A stretch of 64,000 bases of DNA from Sphingobacterium athyrii (lineage in GTDB: Bacteria > Bacteroidota > Bacteroidia > Sphingobacteriales > Sphingobacteriaceae), in contig NZ_QCXX01000008.1 in NCBI RefSeq assembly GCF_003071065.1, positions 62,001 to 126,000 of the forward strand, read 5' to 3'. Numbering within the stretch: the first letter of the stretch is position 1; each line of letters starts with the position of its first letter. Of the stretch, positions 42,508 through 49,600 are shown in pieces. The translations under genes and the position numbers were made by a program. The notes below the pieces were generated by a model. That model had not been told where the DNA came from, ran no database searches, and saw nothing but the letters and a program-made list of their open reading frames with translations.

Positions 42508-42525
42508 CGAAGCAGTAGGGCTTCG
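42508..42525 (-). promoter_or_regulatory. leader hairpin of the rplC operon
   Basis: cgaagc and gcttcg form a perfect 6-bp stem with a 6-nt loop, inside the roughly 70-nt leader between the promoter and the rplC start. This is a candidate autoregulatory element. Confidence 0.35.
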
Positions 42526-42556
42526 CTCAAGACACACTATTCCCATTAAGGGACTG

Positions 42557-42587
42557 CAAAGTTACAAACATTTTTATAACTGTCAAA
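42557..42587 (-). promoter_or_regulatory. consensus promoter of the rplC-rplQ operon
   Basis: Read leftward, TTTG (42587-42584), a 19-nt spacer, then TAACTTTG (42564-42557). This is a full match to the Bacteroidota TTTG-N19-TAnnTTTG promoter. It puts the start of transcription about 70 nt before rplC. The rest of the 341-bp gap is AT-rich with no gene seen. Confidence 0.8.
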
Positions 42588-42747
42588 TAATTAGTGAATT
42601 ATTTTTTTTATTTTCTAATTTCCTCCCTACTCCGATTTTATTCATCCGATCAGACCACTCACGCCACTCCGCACAATTCATTCACCAAAAAAATAAAAAA
42701 ACAAGATTTCATTTGCTCTACTGCCATACAGCTGTCATTTATCCGGC

Positions 42748-42755
42748 TAATTTTG
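42748..42755 (+). promoter_or_regulatory. putative -7 box of the DinB-like gene
   Basis: TAATTTTG fits TAnnTTTG and is followed by a small inverted repeat (tgtctt/aagaca). The gene starts 65 nt further. No -33 element is seen at good spacing. Confidence 0.4.
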
Positions 42756-42820
42756 AACTGTCTTAATAACGGAAGACAATTCATCCAGATTAAAATTTAA
42801 ACACTTAAAATACGATAATC

Positions 42821-43291
42821 ATGAAAACAGAAATCATTTCCAAGAACGAACTGCTTGCACATTGGTTAGGCCACAGAAATTTAACAAGACAAACGATCGA
42901 AAAATTTCCGGAAGAAGCACTTTTCAATTATAAAGTAGAAGGCATGCGGACATTTGCCGAAATGATCCAGGAGCTTCTGGGCATCGCTGTCCCCGGGCTG
43001 CAGGAAATTGTCAATAATAAAAGCGGGGAGCTTAATGAGAAGTTTAACTATACGACCAAAGCTCAACTGTTACAGGCCTGGGATGAGGCTACTCCACAGA
43101 TCAGTGCATTATTCGACAAGATTCCAACAGAACGTTTCTCCGAAGAATTTAACCTGTTCGGACAATACAATTCGCCGATCATCCATAGTATATTCTATTT
43201 CATCGATAATGAGATCCACCACCGTGGTCAAGGATTTGTCTATTTACGCTTGTTGGGTATCCAACCTCCATTTTTCTGGGAGCGGGATTAA
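42821..43291 (+). CDS. DinB-like family protein
   Basis: A 156-residue protein of the four-helix DinB/YfiT fold. The first helix reads NELLAHWLGHRNLTRQTIEK and the last conserved segment FIDNEIHHRGQGFVYLRLLG, where HH...G..yvyLR.lG is the usual metal-binding end. DinB-like proteins include thiol transferases and many of unknown role. It is convergent with a WYL-domain regulator; DinB genes are often beside such regulators. Confidence 0.85.
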   Translation: MKTEIISKNELLAHWLGHRNLTRQTIEKFPEEALFNYKVEGMRTFAEMIQELLGIAVPGLQEIVNNKSGELNEKFNYTTKAQLLQAWDEATPQISALFDKIPTERFSEEFNLFGQYNSPIIHSIFYFIDNEIHHRGQGFVYLRLLGIQPPFFWERD

Positions 43292-43418
43292 CTTGTTAGA
43301 TGAGAGATATTAGATTTGAGATGGTAGATTCTAGTATTACTAGTCGAAGACGCTCTATATAATATTGGAGACCTGCCACATTATTATCACTGACATCTTA
43401 AAATCTATATTTTATAAA

Positions 43419-43463
43419 AATACTTGTTCGGGTTCAATTCAGATACCGGACAAGTATTCTTTT
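43419..43463. terminator. shared terminator of the DinB-like gene and the WYL regulator
   Basis: aatacttgttcgg (43419-43431) pairs with ccggacaagtatt (43446-43458), with one G-U pair, and is followed by cttttt. It lies between the two convergent genes. The DNA just before it (43295-43345) is a degenerate run of agat/gagat units. Confidence 0.75.
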
Positions 43464-43507
43464 TAGGAATCTCTCGACGGGGAACCTCATGCTCCCCTAA
43501 TTTCAGA

Positions 43508-44461
43508 TTAAACCTGTTCGAGTGCTGCCGCCAGCAATTGCCTTACAGTTCCTTTTAGCGATTCCGGCTCTATAATCTTTCCTTTATCGGCAAACATCAT
43601 GTACCAGCGTGCAAATCCACTTTCAACATGGATGCTTTCAAAGTGCATTTCAACATAACTGTCAGTAACCACTTCCTTTTGAAATCCAAAGTAATGGCGA
43701 TCCCATTCCATATACCTCGCCATCTCTCTGTTCACCTGCACTACCACTTTGGTTGTTGGCGTCTCGTGCCGTTTATTCAGAAAAAAAGAAAGTTCGGGGT
43801 GTTCTTTTCCAAAACTATCAGCGAGCTTCCGGATCTTGCTGATCCGGTCCAGGCGAAATTGCCGGTAGTCATTGCGGAGTTTACAAAAAGCAAGGACATA
43901 CCAAAACTTACTTTCCACAAAAATACCCACTGCTTCAATCTCCCGTTTTTCCGGTGTCTTGTCTGACGGTTTGGAATAATAAATTTCCACACATTTTTTT
44001 TCCGCTATACTTTCTATAAGTGTATTTGTGCCATGGGTCAATTTCTCATTAAACTGATGGCGGCCGCCTCGAACGAGAAAATTGTCCCCCAACAAAGCAA
44101 CATGTTCCTTTTCGTTCCCTCTCAAAATAGCCTTCATCTTGAGCATAGCTGTCGTAAAATGGTGGGCGAGATTCCTGTCGGTATACTTCTCAACCAATTT
44201 TTCAGCAGCGACAAAACTCAGGGCCTCCTCGCGGCTAAATTGCAGGGGCGGCATTTTATATCCTTCGACCAAAGAATAGCCATTTCCTGCTTCGCCATAA
44301 ATAGGTATTCCTGCCTGCATGAGCGAGCGGATATCGCGATAGATCGTCCGCAGGCTTACTTCGTATTTTTCTGCCAGCGCAGCGGCAGTCACCACAGGTT
44401 TTGCCTGCAGGTGCATATAAATAGCAAGGATACGGTCAAATCTTTTCTGAATGTCGGTCAT
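43508..44461 (-). CDS. HTH/WYL-domain transcriptional regulator (YafY family)
   Basis: A 317-residue regulator. The N-terminal HTH_11 domain at about 6-62 contains AAALAEKYEVSLRTIYRDI and GIPIYGEAGNGYSLVEGYKM. The WYL domain begins at about 140, with EIYYSKPSDKTPEKREIEAVG and FVESKFWYVLAFCKLRNDYR, where W-Y-L appears as WYVLAF. A C-terminal WCX region is at about 240-315. It senses an unknown ligand. It probably controls the convergent DinB-like gene and itself. Confidence 0.9.
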   Translation of the reverse strand: MTDIQKRFDRILAIYMHLQAKPVVTAAALAEKYEVSLRTIYRDIRSLMQAGIPIYGEAGNGYSLVEGYKMPPLQFSREEALSFVAAEKLVEKYTDRNLAHHFTTAMLKMKAILRGNEKEHVALLGDNFLVRGGRHQFNEKLTHGTNTLIESIAEKKCVEIYYSKPSDKTPEKREIEAVGIFVESKFWYVLAFCKLRNDYRQFRLDRISKIRKLADSFGKEHPELSFFLNKRHETPTTKVVVQVNREMARYMEWDRHYFGFQKEVVTDSYVEMHFESIHVESGFARWYMMFADKGKIIEPESLKGTVRQLLAAALEQV

Positions 44462-44528
44462 AGGGATAAAGATACGAGTTATTCATTTTTTTCCGACGTA
44501 GAAAAAGACTTTCAAAAGCACATGATGC

Positions 44529-44723
44529 TTAATACTTTTTCAATTCATCACCCATATCCCGAGCAAATTCCTTTACATTGACCACGAACCCAGCCTTTGA
44601 ATCGACGGAAAATACATTAATTAAATAATTATGGTGTTCAATCAAATCTAGCACGTCCGTCTCAAATTCATCTAAAGTAATTTCTTTGGGCGAATAATCT
44701 GACCATTCTTTGACTGCTGACAA
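44529..44723 (-). pseudogene. open frame without ATG, possible decayed small gene
   Basis: The frame codes for about 64 residues including KEWSDYSPKEITLDEFETDV and ends GDELKKY. It looks coding-like, but the first possible starts are TTG only. The open frame continues upstream into a region that reads better on the other strand. It may be the C-terminal remnant of a small acidic protein. No family recognised. Confidence 0.35.
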
Positions 44724-44871
44724 TAATGCGTATTCTGGGAATGGCCAAATAGAAAAAAAGAAGAATTCGCTAAAGAAGATGAATTTCTGCTCCGCAACTG
44801 GAGTTACTACGGACTGATTGAAAAAATTAGATATAAAGCGAATATGGCAGGGATCAATATTATCGTTGAAT
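44724..44871 (+). pseudogene. possible remnant of an IS200/IS605-type transposase (TnpB tail)
   Basis: The plus strand has a short frame of 48 codons bounded by stops, at about 44727-44871. It contains NWSYYGLIEKIRYKANMAGI followed by NIIVE and a stop. The pattern W.yy.l...i.YKA...GI.v..v is typical of the RuvC-like region of TnpB/OrfB proteins. No start, zinc ribbon or further domain is present. A terminator-like hairpin follows at 44884-44927. If right, this is the debris of an old insertion. Confidence 0.35.
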
Positions 44872-44883
44872 AGCAGCTACCTG

Positions 44884-44927
44884 ACGGCAGAGCTGGTTAA
44901 TGCAGATAAATAGCTTTGCCGTTTTTT
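44884..44927 (+). terminator. terminator-like hairpin after the transposase-like remnant
   Basis: acggcagagct (44884-44894) pairs with agctttgccgt (44912-44922), with one wobble pair, and is followed by a run of T. It faces rightward and ends any transcript from the remnant before the AraC gene. The remaining bases to 45066 hold only the AraC promoter elements. Confidence 0.7.
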
Positions 44928-45023
44928 CCTTTAGTCCTTTTGAATTCCATTTTCTATTCCTGTTTACACTGTCCTTTAAAAAGAAAATAATCTTTGAACA
45001 GCATTAAATTGCTTATACCGAAA

Positions 45024-45045
45024 TACTTTTGTATCTTAACGATAC
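45024..45045 (+). promoter_or_regulatory. putative promoter and inverted repeat of the AraC-type gene
   Basis: TACTTTTG (45024-45031) fits TAnnTTTG. It runs into gtatc-ttaac-gatac (45031-45045), an inverted repeat at the expected transcription start, 22 nt before the ATG. This may be an autoregulatory site. Confidence 0.4.
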
Positions 45046-45066
45046 TAACCAATTTTTCGAAAAAGT

Positions 45067-46038
45067 ATGCTGATCAACAAGAGCATAAACCTTAAATATC
45101 CGTACCATTTAGCACAACGCCATACTGCTCCCAAAGGACTGTACTTTAATTTTCTGACGGCGGAGGATCCTATTCTTTGTACTAAAGATCAGTATATCGC
45201 CAGTAAAAAAATAGGTAGTCATACTTTTTTGGAAATAGCCGGAACTTTTGAAGAAGACTGGAATTTTAATATCTGCAATAGCCAGACTGCGCTCTGGATG
45301 GCTTTCCAATTTCATGGTTCTTCTTCCATAAAAGGCTTTAATCAATCCACTCTAGTCCATCAGCAATACTTGGGCTACTTTAATACGGATCAAGAAATCA
45401 GCTATCAGATAAAATCCGGTAAAGTCGCCATGATCCTGATCGGAGTTGAAATAGAAGATTCCAGCTCCTTAGCACTGGAATGGAATACGCTGCAACTGGA
45501 CAGGCTACAGGTAACACAGGTATTAGCCACGGAAAAGATTGGCTACCGCATCAGAAAAGTGCTCGACCTTATCCAACAGACCAAATCCTCGGCCTATTCA
45601 TTAAGCGTCAGACTACAATTTTATACAAGCAATATCATTGAGCTTTATCATAGGGATCTGACCGAACAGCGCAAATCGGCTCAACAAGAGGACATCTCGC
45701 TCCTTCATCGGGCAAAGGCCTATATCTATGCACATTATATGGATGAGGGAATCAACATTCAGTGTATTGCAGCCGCCCTGCTTACAAGCGAGCGAACATT
45801 ATACCGAGTATTTAAAGATAACGGATTAACCGTAAATTCGGCCATTCAGGCCATACGGATCTATAAAGGCCGGGAAATGCTCCGAACCTCCAACGATTCC
45901 GTTGATATGATCGCTTTCAGATTACAGTTTTCGACGGCCAAATATTTTATTAAAACTTATATCCATTATTTCGGACACACACCTGTCGTAGAACGGAAGC
46001 TCCATAATGCAAAATATAACTTTGACGATGAAGATTAG
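45067..46038 (+). CDS. AraC family transcriptional regulator
   Basis: A 323-residue protein. The N-terminal 200 residues are a variable ligand or dimerisation domain without a recognised family. The C-terminal AraC DNA-binding domain at about 218-312 has two HTH units: AKAYIYAHYMDEGINIQCIA with ALLTSERTLYRVFKDN, and GREMLRTSNDSVDMIAFRLQ with FIKTYIHYFGHTP. The second is of the usual F..yF...FkR..G.tP kind, somewhat diverged. The stop codon lies directly in front of the 63-bp repeat array. Confidence 0.9.
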   Translation: MLINKSINLKYPYHLAQRHTAPKGLYFNFLTAEDPILCTKDQYIASKKIGSHTFLEIAGTFEEDWNFNICNSQTALWMAFQFHGSSSIKGFNQSTLVHQQYLGYFNTDQEISYQIKSGKVAMILIGVEIEDSSSLALEWNTLQLDRLQVTQVLATEKIGYRIRKVLDLIQQTKSSAYSLSVRLQFYTSNIIELYHRDLTEQRKSAQQEDISLLHRAKAYIYAHYMDEGINIQCIAAALLTSERTLYRVFKDNGLTVNSAIQAIRIYKGREMLRTSNDSVDMIAFRLQFSTAKYFIKTYIHYFGHTPVVERKLHNAKYNFDDED

Positions 46039-46040
46039 CG

Positions 46041-46515
46041 CTTTCCCCTAAGGGGGACAAACTCTTCCCTTAAGGGATTTCAAAAAATTCCTAGGGGATT
46101 TTACTTTCCTCTCAGGGGGATAAACTTTTCCCTTAAGGGATTTCAAAAAATTCCTAGGGGAATTTACTTTCCTCTCAGGGGGACAAACTTTTCCCTTAAG
46201 GGATTTCAAAAAATTCCTAGGGGAATTTGATTTTCCCTCAGGGGGACAAACTTTTCCCTTAAGGGATTCCAAAAAAATCCTAGGGGAATTTGATTTCCTC
46301 TCAGGGGGATAAACTTTTCCCTTAAGGGATTCCAAAAAATTCCTAGGGGAATTTGATTTTCCCTCAGGGGGACAAACTTTTCCCTTAAGGGATTCCAAAA
46401 AATTCCTAGGGGAATTTGATTTTCCCTCAGGGGGATAAACTTTTCCCTTAAGGGATTTCAAAAAATTCCTAGGGGAATTTACTTTCCCCTCAGGGGGACA
46501 AACTTTTCCCTTAAG
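46041..46515. repeat. 63-bp tandem repeat array (about 7.4 copies) with nested palindromes
   Basis: Units begin at 46052, 46115, 46178, 46241, 46304, 46367, 46430 and a partial at 46493: exactly 63 bp each, with only a few substitutions. Each unit contains three GC-rich palindromic blocks about 21 bp apart: CCCTTAAGGG, a block around CCTAGGGG, and CCCTCAGGGGG, separated by A/T-rich spacers. The array thus has a shorter sub-period. Because 63 is a multiple of three, the minus strand is open and would encode a 21-residue repeat containing SLKGKV, PPEGKSNSP and RNFL. It has no ATG start, so I treat it as non-coding. Confidence 0.95.
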
Positions 46516-46608
46516 TTCAGGCTAGCCAACCAGACCATCTAAAATCAACCTCTACGCCATCCAAACTCAGTTTACAAGAAAATATTTATTTCAAATCAAT
46601 AATTATTA

Positions 46609-46668
46609 GGGGTAAAATTCCGCCAAAAAGAATTTTCAGCTTTTTGCATTTTGGCGGAATTTTACCCC
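46609..46668. repeat. perfect 20-bp inverted repeat with a 20-nt loop
   Basis: The arm at 46609-46628 (starting ggggtaaaattccgcc) is exactly complementary to that at 46649-46668 (ending gcggaattttacccc). The loop contains a 7-base match ctttttg to caaaaag in the left arm, allowing an alternative shorter hairpin. It lies between the tandem array and the next gene. There is no T tract, so it is unlike the terminators elsewhere in the window. Confidence 0.9.
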
Positions 46669-46690
46669 CTCCACGTCCTCCCCACTGTCG

Positions 46691-46698
46691 TATGTTTG
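46691..46698 (+). promoter_or_regulatory. putative -7 box of the gene at 46749
   Basis: TATGTTTG fits TAnnTTTG, 23 bp after the large inverted repeat and 51 bp before the ATG. A matching -33 element is not obvious. Confidence 0.4.
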
Positions 46699-46748
46699 TA
46701 TCGTTGCTAGCACAATAATTTATTTTAAACTTTTAACATTTAAAAATT

Positions 46749-47366
46749 ATGAGTCAATTAACAATTAACGAAAAAGATCAAACAGATGTACAACTGATGC
46801 AGACCGCAGAACAGATTGCGACCAAGATGGCCAATGAAGCAGTCCTGTTTCCAACACCGATTCCGGCACTGACTGTACTCAATGCGGCACTTACCGCCTT
46901 CCGTAATTCGGCTACAGAAGCTGCTTATAGGGATACCAGGGCAATTATGATCCGTAAACAAAAGAGAGAGGAACTGGTCTACGTCCTTAAAGAGCTCGGC
47001 AAATATGTGGATACCATCGCAGGCAACGACGACACGATTGTACTGGCGGCGGGATTCAATATCCGAAAAACAAATACTTCTTATAATGGCTTTGTACCTA
47101 AAGCGCAACGCCTCATTGCTGAACCCGATCAGGTAGGCAGCGGCCGTGTCAATCTGAAAACAACCGCATGGGCCGGGGCGAGAATGTATGAGTACCAGTA
47201 CAGGCTCAAGGGAAGCAATGAAGCATGGTCGTCCCAACTAAGCTCAAAGAGTACCTGCGTGATCGATGGCTTGGAAACGTTCAAAGAGTATGAGTTCAGG
47301 GTCACCTATATCGGCATTGATCCGAAACCAAATTACAGTGATGCGATAAGCAGTTTTGTACTGTAG
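46749..47366 (+). CDS. unassigned protein with C-terminal fibronectin type III-like domain
   Basis: A 205-residue protein without signal peptide or membrane helix. The first 95 residues are helical and rich in Ala and charged residues (QTAEQIATKMANEAVL, RKQKREELVYVLKELGKYV). Residues about 115-205 look like an FN3-type beta sandwich: RVNLKTTAWAGARMYEYQYR, the W of SNEAWSSQ, and VIDGLETFKEYEFRVTYIG, matching the 'GL.p.t.Y.frV.a.' ending of FN3 domains. Similar small proteins occur in Bacteroidota, but I know no function. It is followed by another unassigned gene 180 bp on, with a 10-bp inverted repeat between. Confidence 0.65.
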   Translation: MSQLTINEKDQTDVQLMQTAEQIATKMANEAVLFPTPIPALTVLNAALTAFRNSATEAAYRDTRAIMIRKQKREELVYVLKELGKYVDTIAGNDDTIVLAAGFNIRKTNTSYNGFVPKAQRLIAEPDQVGSGRVNLKTTAWAGARMYEYQYRLKGSNEAWSSQLSSKSTCVIDGLETFKEYEFRVTYIGIDPKPNYSDAISSFVL

Positions 47367-47385
47367 TCGCTAGGTCCTACATCGC

Positions 47386-47427
47386 CGGCTTCCTCCGGCC
47401 TGACACGCTAAAGACTCGAGGAAGCCG
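47386..47427 (+). terminator. stem-loop after the FN3-like gene
   Basis: cggcttcctc (47386-47395) is perfectly complementary to gaggaagccg (47418-47427). There is a short attttcc after it rather than a long T tract, so termination is possible but not certain. Confidence 0.5.
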
Positions 47428-47546
47428 CATTTTCCTGAACAACTATGAACTTCCCTTAGCGGAGGTATAAATCAACAGATATGAGCGTATAGACTACGCT
47501 AACAAAAAAAACAGATTTGGAAAAAACACCGCCATTTTCTATCTTG

Positions 47547-48329
47547 ATGCGGGAAGGACCAAAAAAAAGACCGGTCAAAACAGTTAAAATGGCGGTAATT
47601 CCAGATATCCATACCACTACAATTATGAAAGAAATCGTCAGAGAACACCAGCTAAGGCCAATTGTCCTCCGCTTTGACCTTGATAAGCCCCGGTCAGATT
47701 TTGAAAAAAAAGGCCTTGATGCCCACTACCTCATGCACGACCTCACCTGGGATATGCTTCAAACACTCAAAGAGCAATATCGGATTCTGGAAGAGATTGA
47801 TTATGAAATAGCCGAACTTGAATATCTATTGCTGCCCATTGAGCAGGACCTAGATATACTGGAAGTCATGCTTAAGATCAAAGCGCCTTCCGTCCTCCCC
47901 TTCGACGAACATGATGACGGCGCCGAAATCAACATCAATATCGGAGAGTTCTTTAAGGGGGCAATCTACCACAACCAGCGGATACAGGATCTCCATGATG
48001 AGGTTTCCGAAGCATACCGATGGTTTAATGCCCATTTTGAGATGATCTATGAAAAAGAAAGCTGGATCGACGAACAGCTCTGGGACGATATCCAACAGAT
48101 CTATAGCAATTATCTAGAGGCTCAGGTCGATATTGTTTCCCTGGACCGTGACCAGGAGGAATTTAAAGAGGCTTTGTCCCAAGTCATCGAACTGCAGGAT
48201 AGGTACAACGACTACGGACAGGTTCTATTTGCCTCCTTCAACGCGCTTCAGGCCAGATCGGAAGAATGTTACAGAAGGACCGAGATTGTCAACAAAGGAC
48301 TGGATGAACTGAATAAAAATCTGAAATAG
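47547..48329 (+). CDS. unassigned acidic helical protein
   Basis: A 260-residue soluble protein. After a basic N-terminus (MREGPKKRPVKTVKMAV) comes PDIHTTTIMKEIV and an acidic, largely alpha-helical body with many E, D, Q and L (EQYRILEEIDYEIAELEYLL, LSQVIELQDRYNDYGQVLF). A cytoplasmic scaffold or partner protein is possible. No family was recognised. The start is uncertain: ATG at 47547 is used, with TTG at 47517 and ATG at 47589 as options. It probably belongs with the preceding FN3-like gene. Confidence 0.6.
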   Translation: MREGPKKRPVKTVKMAVIPDIHTTTIMKEIVREHQLRPIVLRFDLDKPRSDFEKKGLDAHYLMHDLTWDMLQTLKEQYRILEEIDYEIAELEYLLLPIEQDLDILEVMLKIKAPSVLPFDEHDDGAEININIGEFFKGAIYHNQRIQDLHDEVSEAYRWFNAHFEMIYEKESWIDEQLWDDIQQIYSNYLEAQVDIVSLDRDQEEFKEALSQVIELQDRYNDYGQVLFASFNALQARSEECYRRTEIVNKGLDELNKNLK

Positions 48330-48383
48330 GCTTCTTATTGAGCGTAATATTCCCAAGAAATTCAATCCAGTACTGGATAAAAC

Positions 48384-48424
48384 AAAAAAATCACATTCCA
48401 TTTAGTTGGACCGTGATTTTTTTT
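48384..48424. terminator. bidirectional terminator between convergent genes
   Basis: aaaaaaatcac (48384-48394) pairs with gtgatttttttt (48413-48424). It serves the rightward gene ending at 48329 and the leftward lipoprotein gene ending at 48447. Confidence 0.8.
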
Positions 48425-48446
48425 GTTGAATTTCTAACGAAAGTGA

Positions 48447-48863
48447 TTATTGCTTTGTTCCCTCAAAATAAAATTCTACATCACTGCTAGCTTCAGACTC
48501 TGTGCTAATTTGAATATTCTTATCATCAAGTTTATAGGTAATTGACCCCATGGGTCCCTGACCGGAAATATGGATATTTGAGACGTTCTGTACAGGGAAT
48601 GTTTTAGCCGTAGCTCTACTATAGGCCTCGCCTGTCTTCACTGTCGCTTTCACTTTGCCATCATCCACCTTTGTAACATTGACAATCGCATTAAAATATT
48701 CAGCATCACCGCCGATGACCATCTTTCCTTTAAAAGAGCCTACAATGCCATCTATTTTTCCCGAAACGATAGGTTCATTCTTGTCTTTGCTACATCCGAC
48801 AAAGATCATTGACACCATTGCCGCTAGGCAAAGGATCATTAGGTTTTTGTTAATAGTTTTCAT
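48447..48863 (-). CDS. small lipoprotein of unknown function
   Basis: A 138-residue protein. MKTINKNLMILCLAAMVSMIFVGCSKDKNEP is a lipoprotein signal, with the lipobox Cys near residue 24, written here only by its parts: LMILCLAAMVS then FVGCSK. The mature part is a beta-rich domain with VGSFKGKMVIGGDAEYFNAI, KVKATVKTGEAYSRATAKTF and GPMGSITYKLDDKNI, similar to Bacteroidota calycin-like lipoproteins. The ATG at 48863 is preferred over upstream in-frame starts because it gives a proper signal peptide. It is next to a NarL-type two-component system, with no evidence of a shared transcript. Confidence 0.7.
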   Translation of the reverse strand: MKTINKNLMILCLAAMVSMIFVGCSKDKNEPIVSGKIDGIVGSFKGKMVIGGDAEYFNAIVNVTKVDDGKVKATVKTGEAYSRATAKTFPVQNVSNIHISGQGPMGSITYKLDDKNIQISTESEASSDVEFYFEGTKQ

Positions 48864-48973
48864 CTTTTGCATATCTATATAAACAAAAGTAGATATACGC
48901 TGGAGGTCGAACAATACCACGAAATAGGGTAATTTACCCTCCCAATTTTAGGGTAGTCATTACAAACAAGCGT

Positions 48974-49600
48974 CTAGAGTAAATTTTCCTTAAATAGTAT
49001 TGTCAACAGTTCTGCAGTATTTTTTACGGCAAATTTCTGAATCAGATTTTTTCGGTAAGTATCCACTGTCAATGGGCTCAGGAATAGTTTTTCGGCAATT
49101 TGCGCACTAGTTTTTCCTTCTGCCAGTAACTGCAAAACCTGTTTCTCGCGCATTGTCAGTGAAGGCAGTTGTCGGGATGGTGCGGCGGCTATGAGCCGTT
49201 GCGTTGCCCCACATAAGCCCATACTGCCTTGAGAAACTTTCTGAATACAGGTTATAATTTCCTCTGCATCGGCACTTTTCAGGATATATCCTGCAGCACC
49301 ATTGGCAAGCATCTGCAGGATGCTATTGCGCGCCATATGATTACTAAACCCAACGATGATAAGCTCGGGATAGTTCCTTTTGAGTTCGCCGCACAGATCG
49401 ATACCATTCGTATCGGGCAGGGCAATATCCAATAAGAGCAGGTCTATCTGATCCTGCTTCAAAAAATCGGTCAGGGCCCGACCCAGTGAAAATCCAAGCA
49501 CCCTGCCGTATGACAGATTTTCTTTTAAAAATGATTTGATTCCTTCGATGGCAATTGGATGATCATCCAAGATAGCCAATGTTTTTTGCTCCTCAGACAT
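48974..49600 (-). CDS. NarL/LuxR-type response regulator
   Basis: A 208-residue regulator. The receiver domain at about 8-120 has LAILDDHPIAIEGIK (acidic pair), LLLLDIALPDTNGIDLC with the phospho-acceptor Asp, GFSNHMARNSI (the Thr/Ser switch is Ser) and GYILKSAD with the conserved Lys. The LuxR HTH at about 145-205 has LTMREKQVLQLLAEGKTSAQ and LFLSPLTVDTYRKNLIQKF. The ATG at 49600 gives an 8-nt overlap with the kinase gene, fitting translational coupling. Confidence 0.93.
   Translation of the reverse strand: MSEEQKTLAILDDHPIAIEGIKSFLKENLSYGRVLGFSLGRALTDFLKQDQIDLLLLDIALPDTNGIDLCGELKRNYPELIIVGFSNHMARNSILQMLANGAAGYILKSADAEEIITCIQKVSQGSMGLCGATQRLIAAAPSRQLPSLTMREKQVLQLLAEGKTSAQIAEKLFLSPLTVDTYRKNLIQKFAVKNTAELLTILFKENLL

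Noticed and set aside
44724..44871. minus-strand continuation of the 44529 frame across the TnpB-like segment
   Set aside because: The minus reading is Phe-rich low-complexity, while the plus reading gives a TnpB-like pattern; the plus strand is more likely the original coding strand.
46048..46461. 137-codon minus-strand open frame made of SLKGKV/PPEGKSNSP repeats
   Set aside because: It is a by-product of the 63-bp unit being a multiple of three; it has no ATG start, no promoter and no varied sequence, so I do not call it a gene.
46041..46515. CRISPR array
   Set aside because: Units are contiguous with no unique spacers, the period is fixed at 63 bp, and there are no cas genes.
46609..46668. 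ordinary Rho-independent terminator
   Set aside because: The arms are unusually long and perfect, the loop is 20 nt, and neither side has a T tract.
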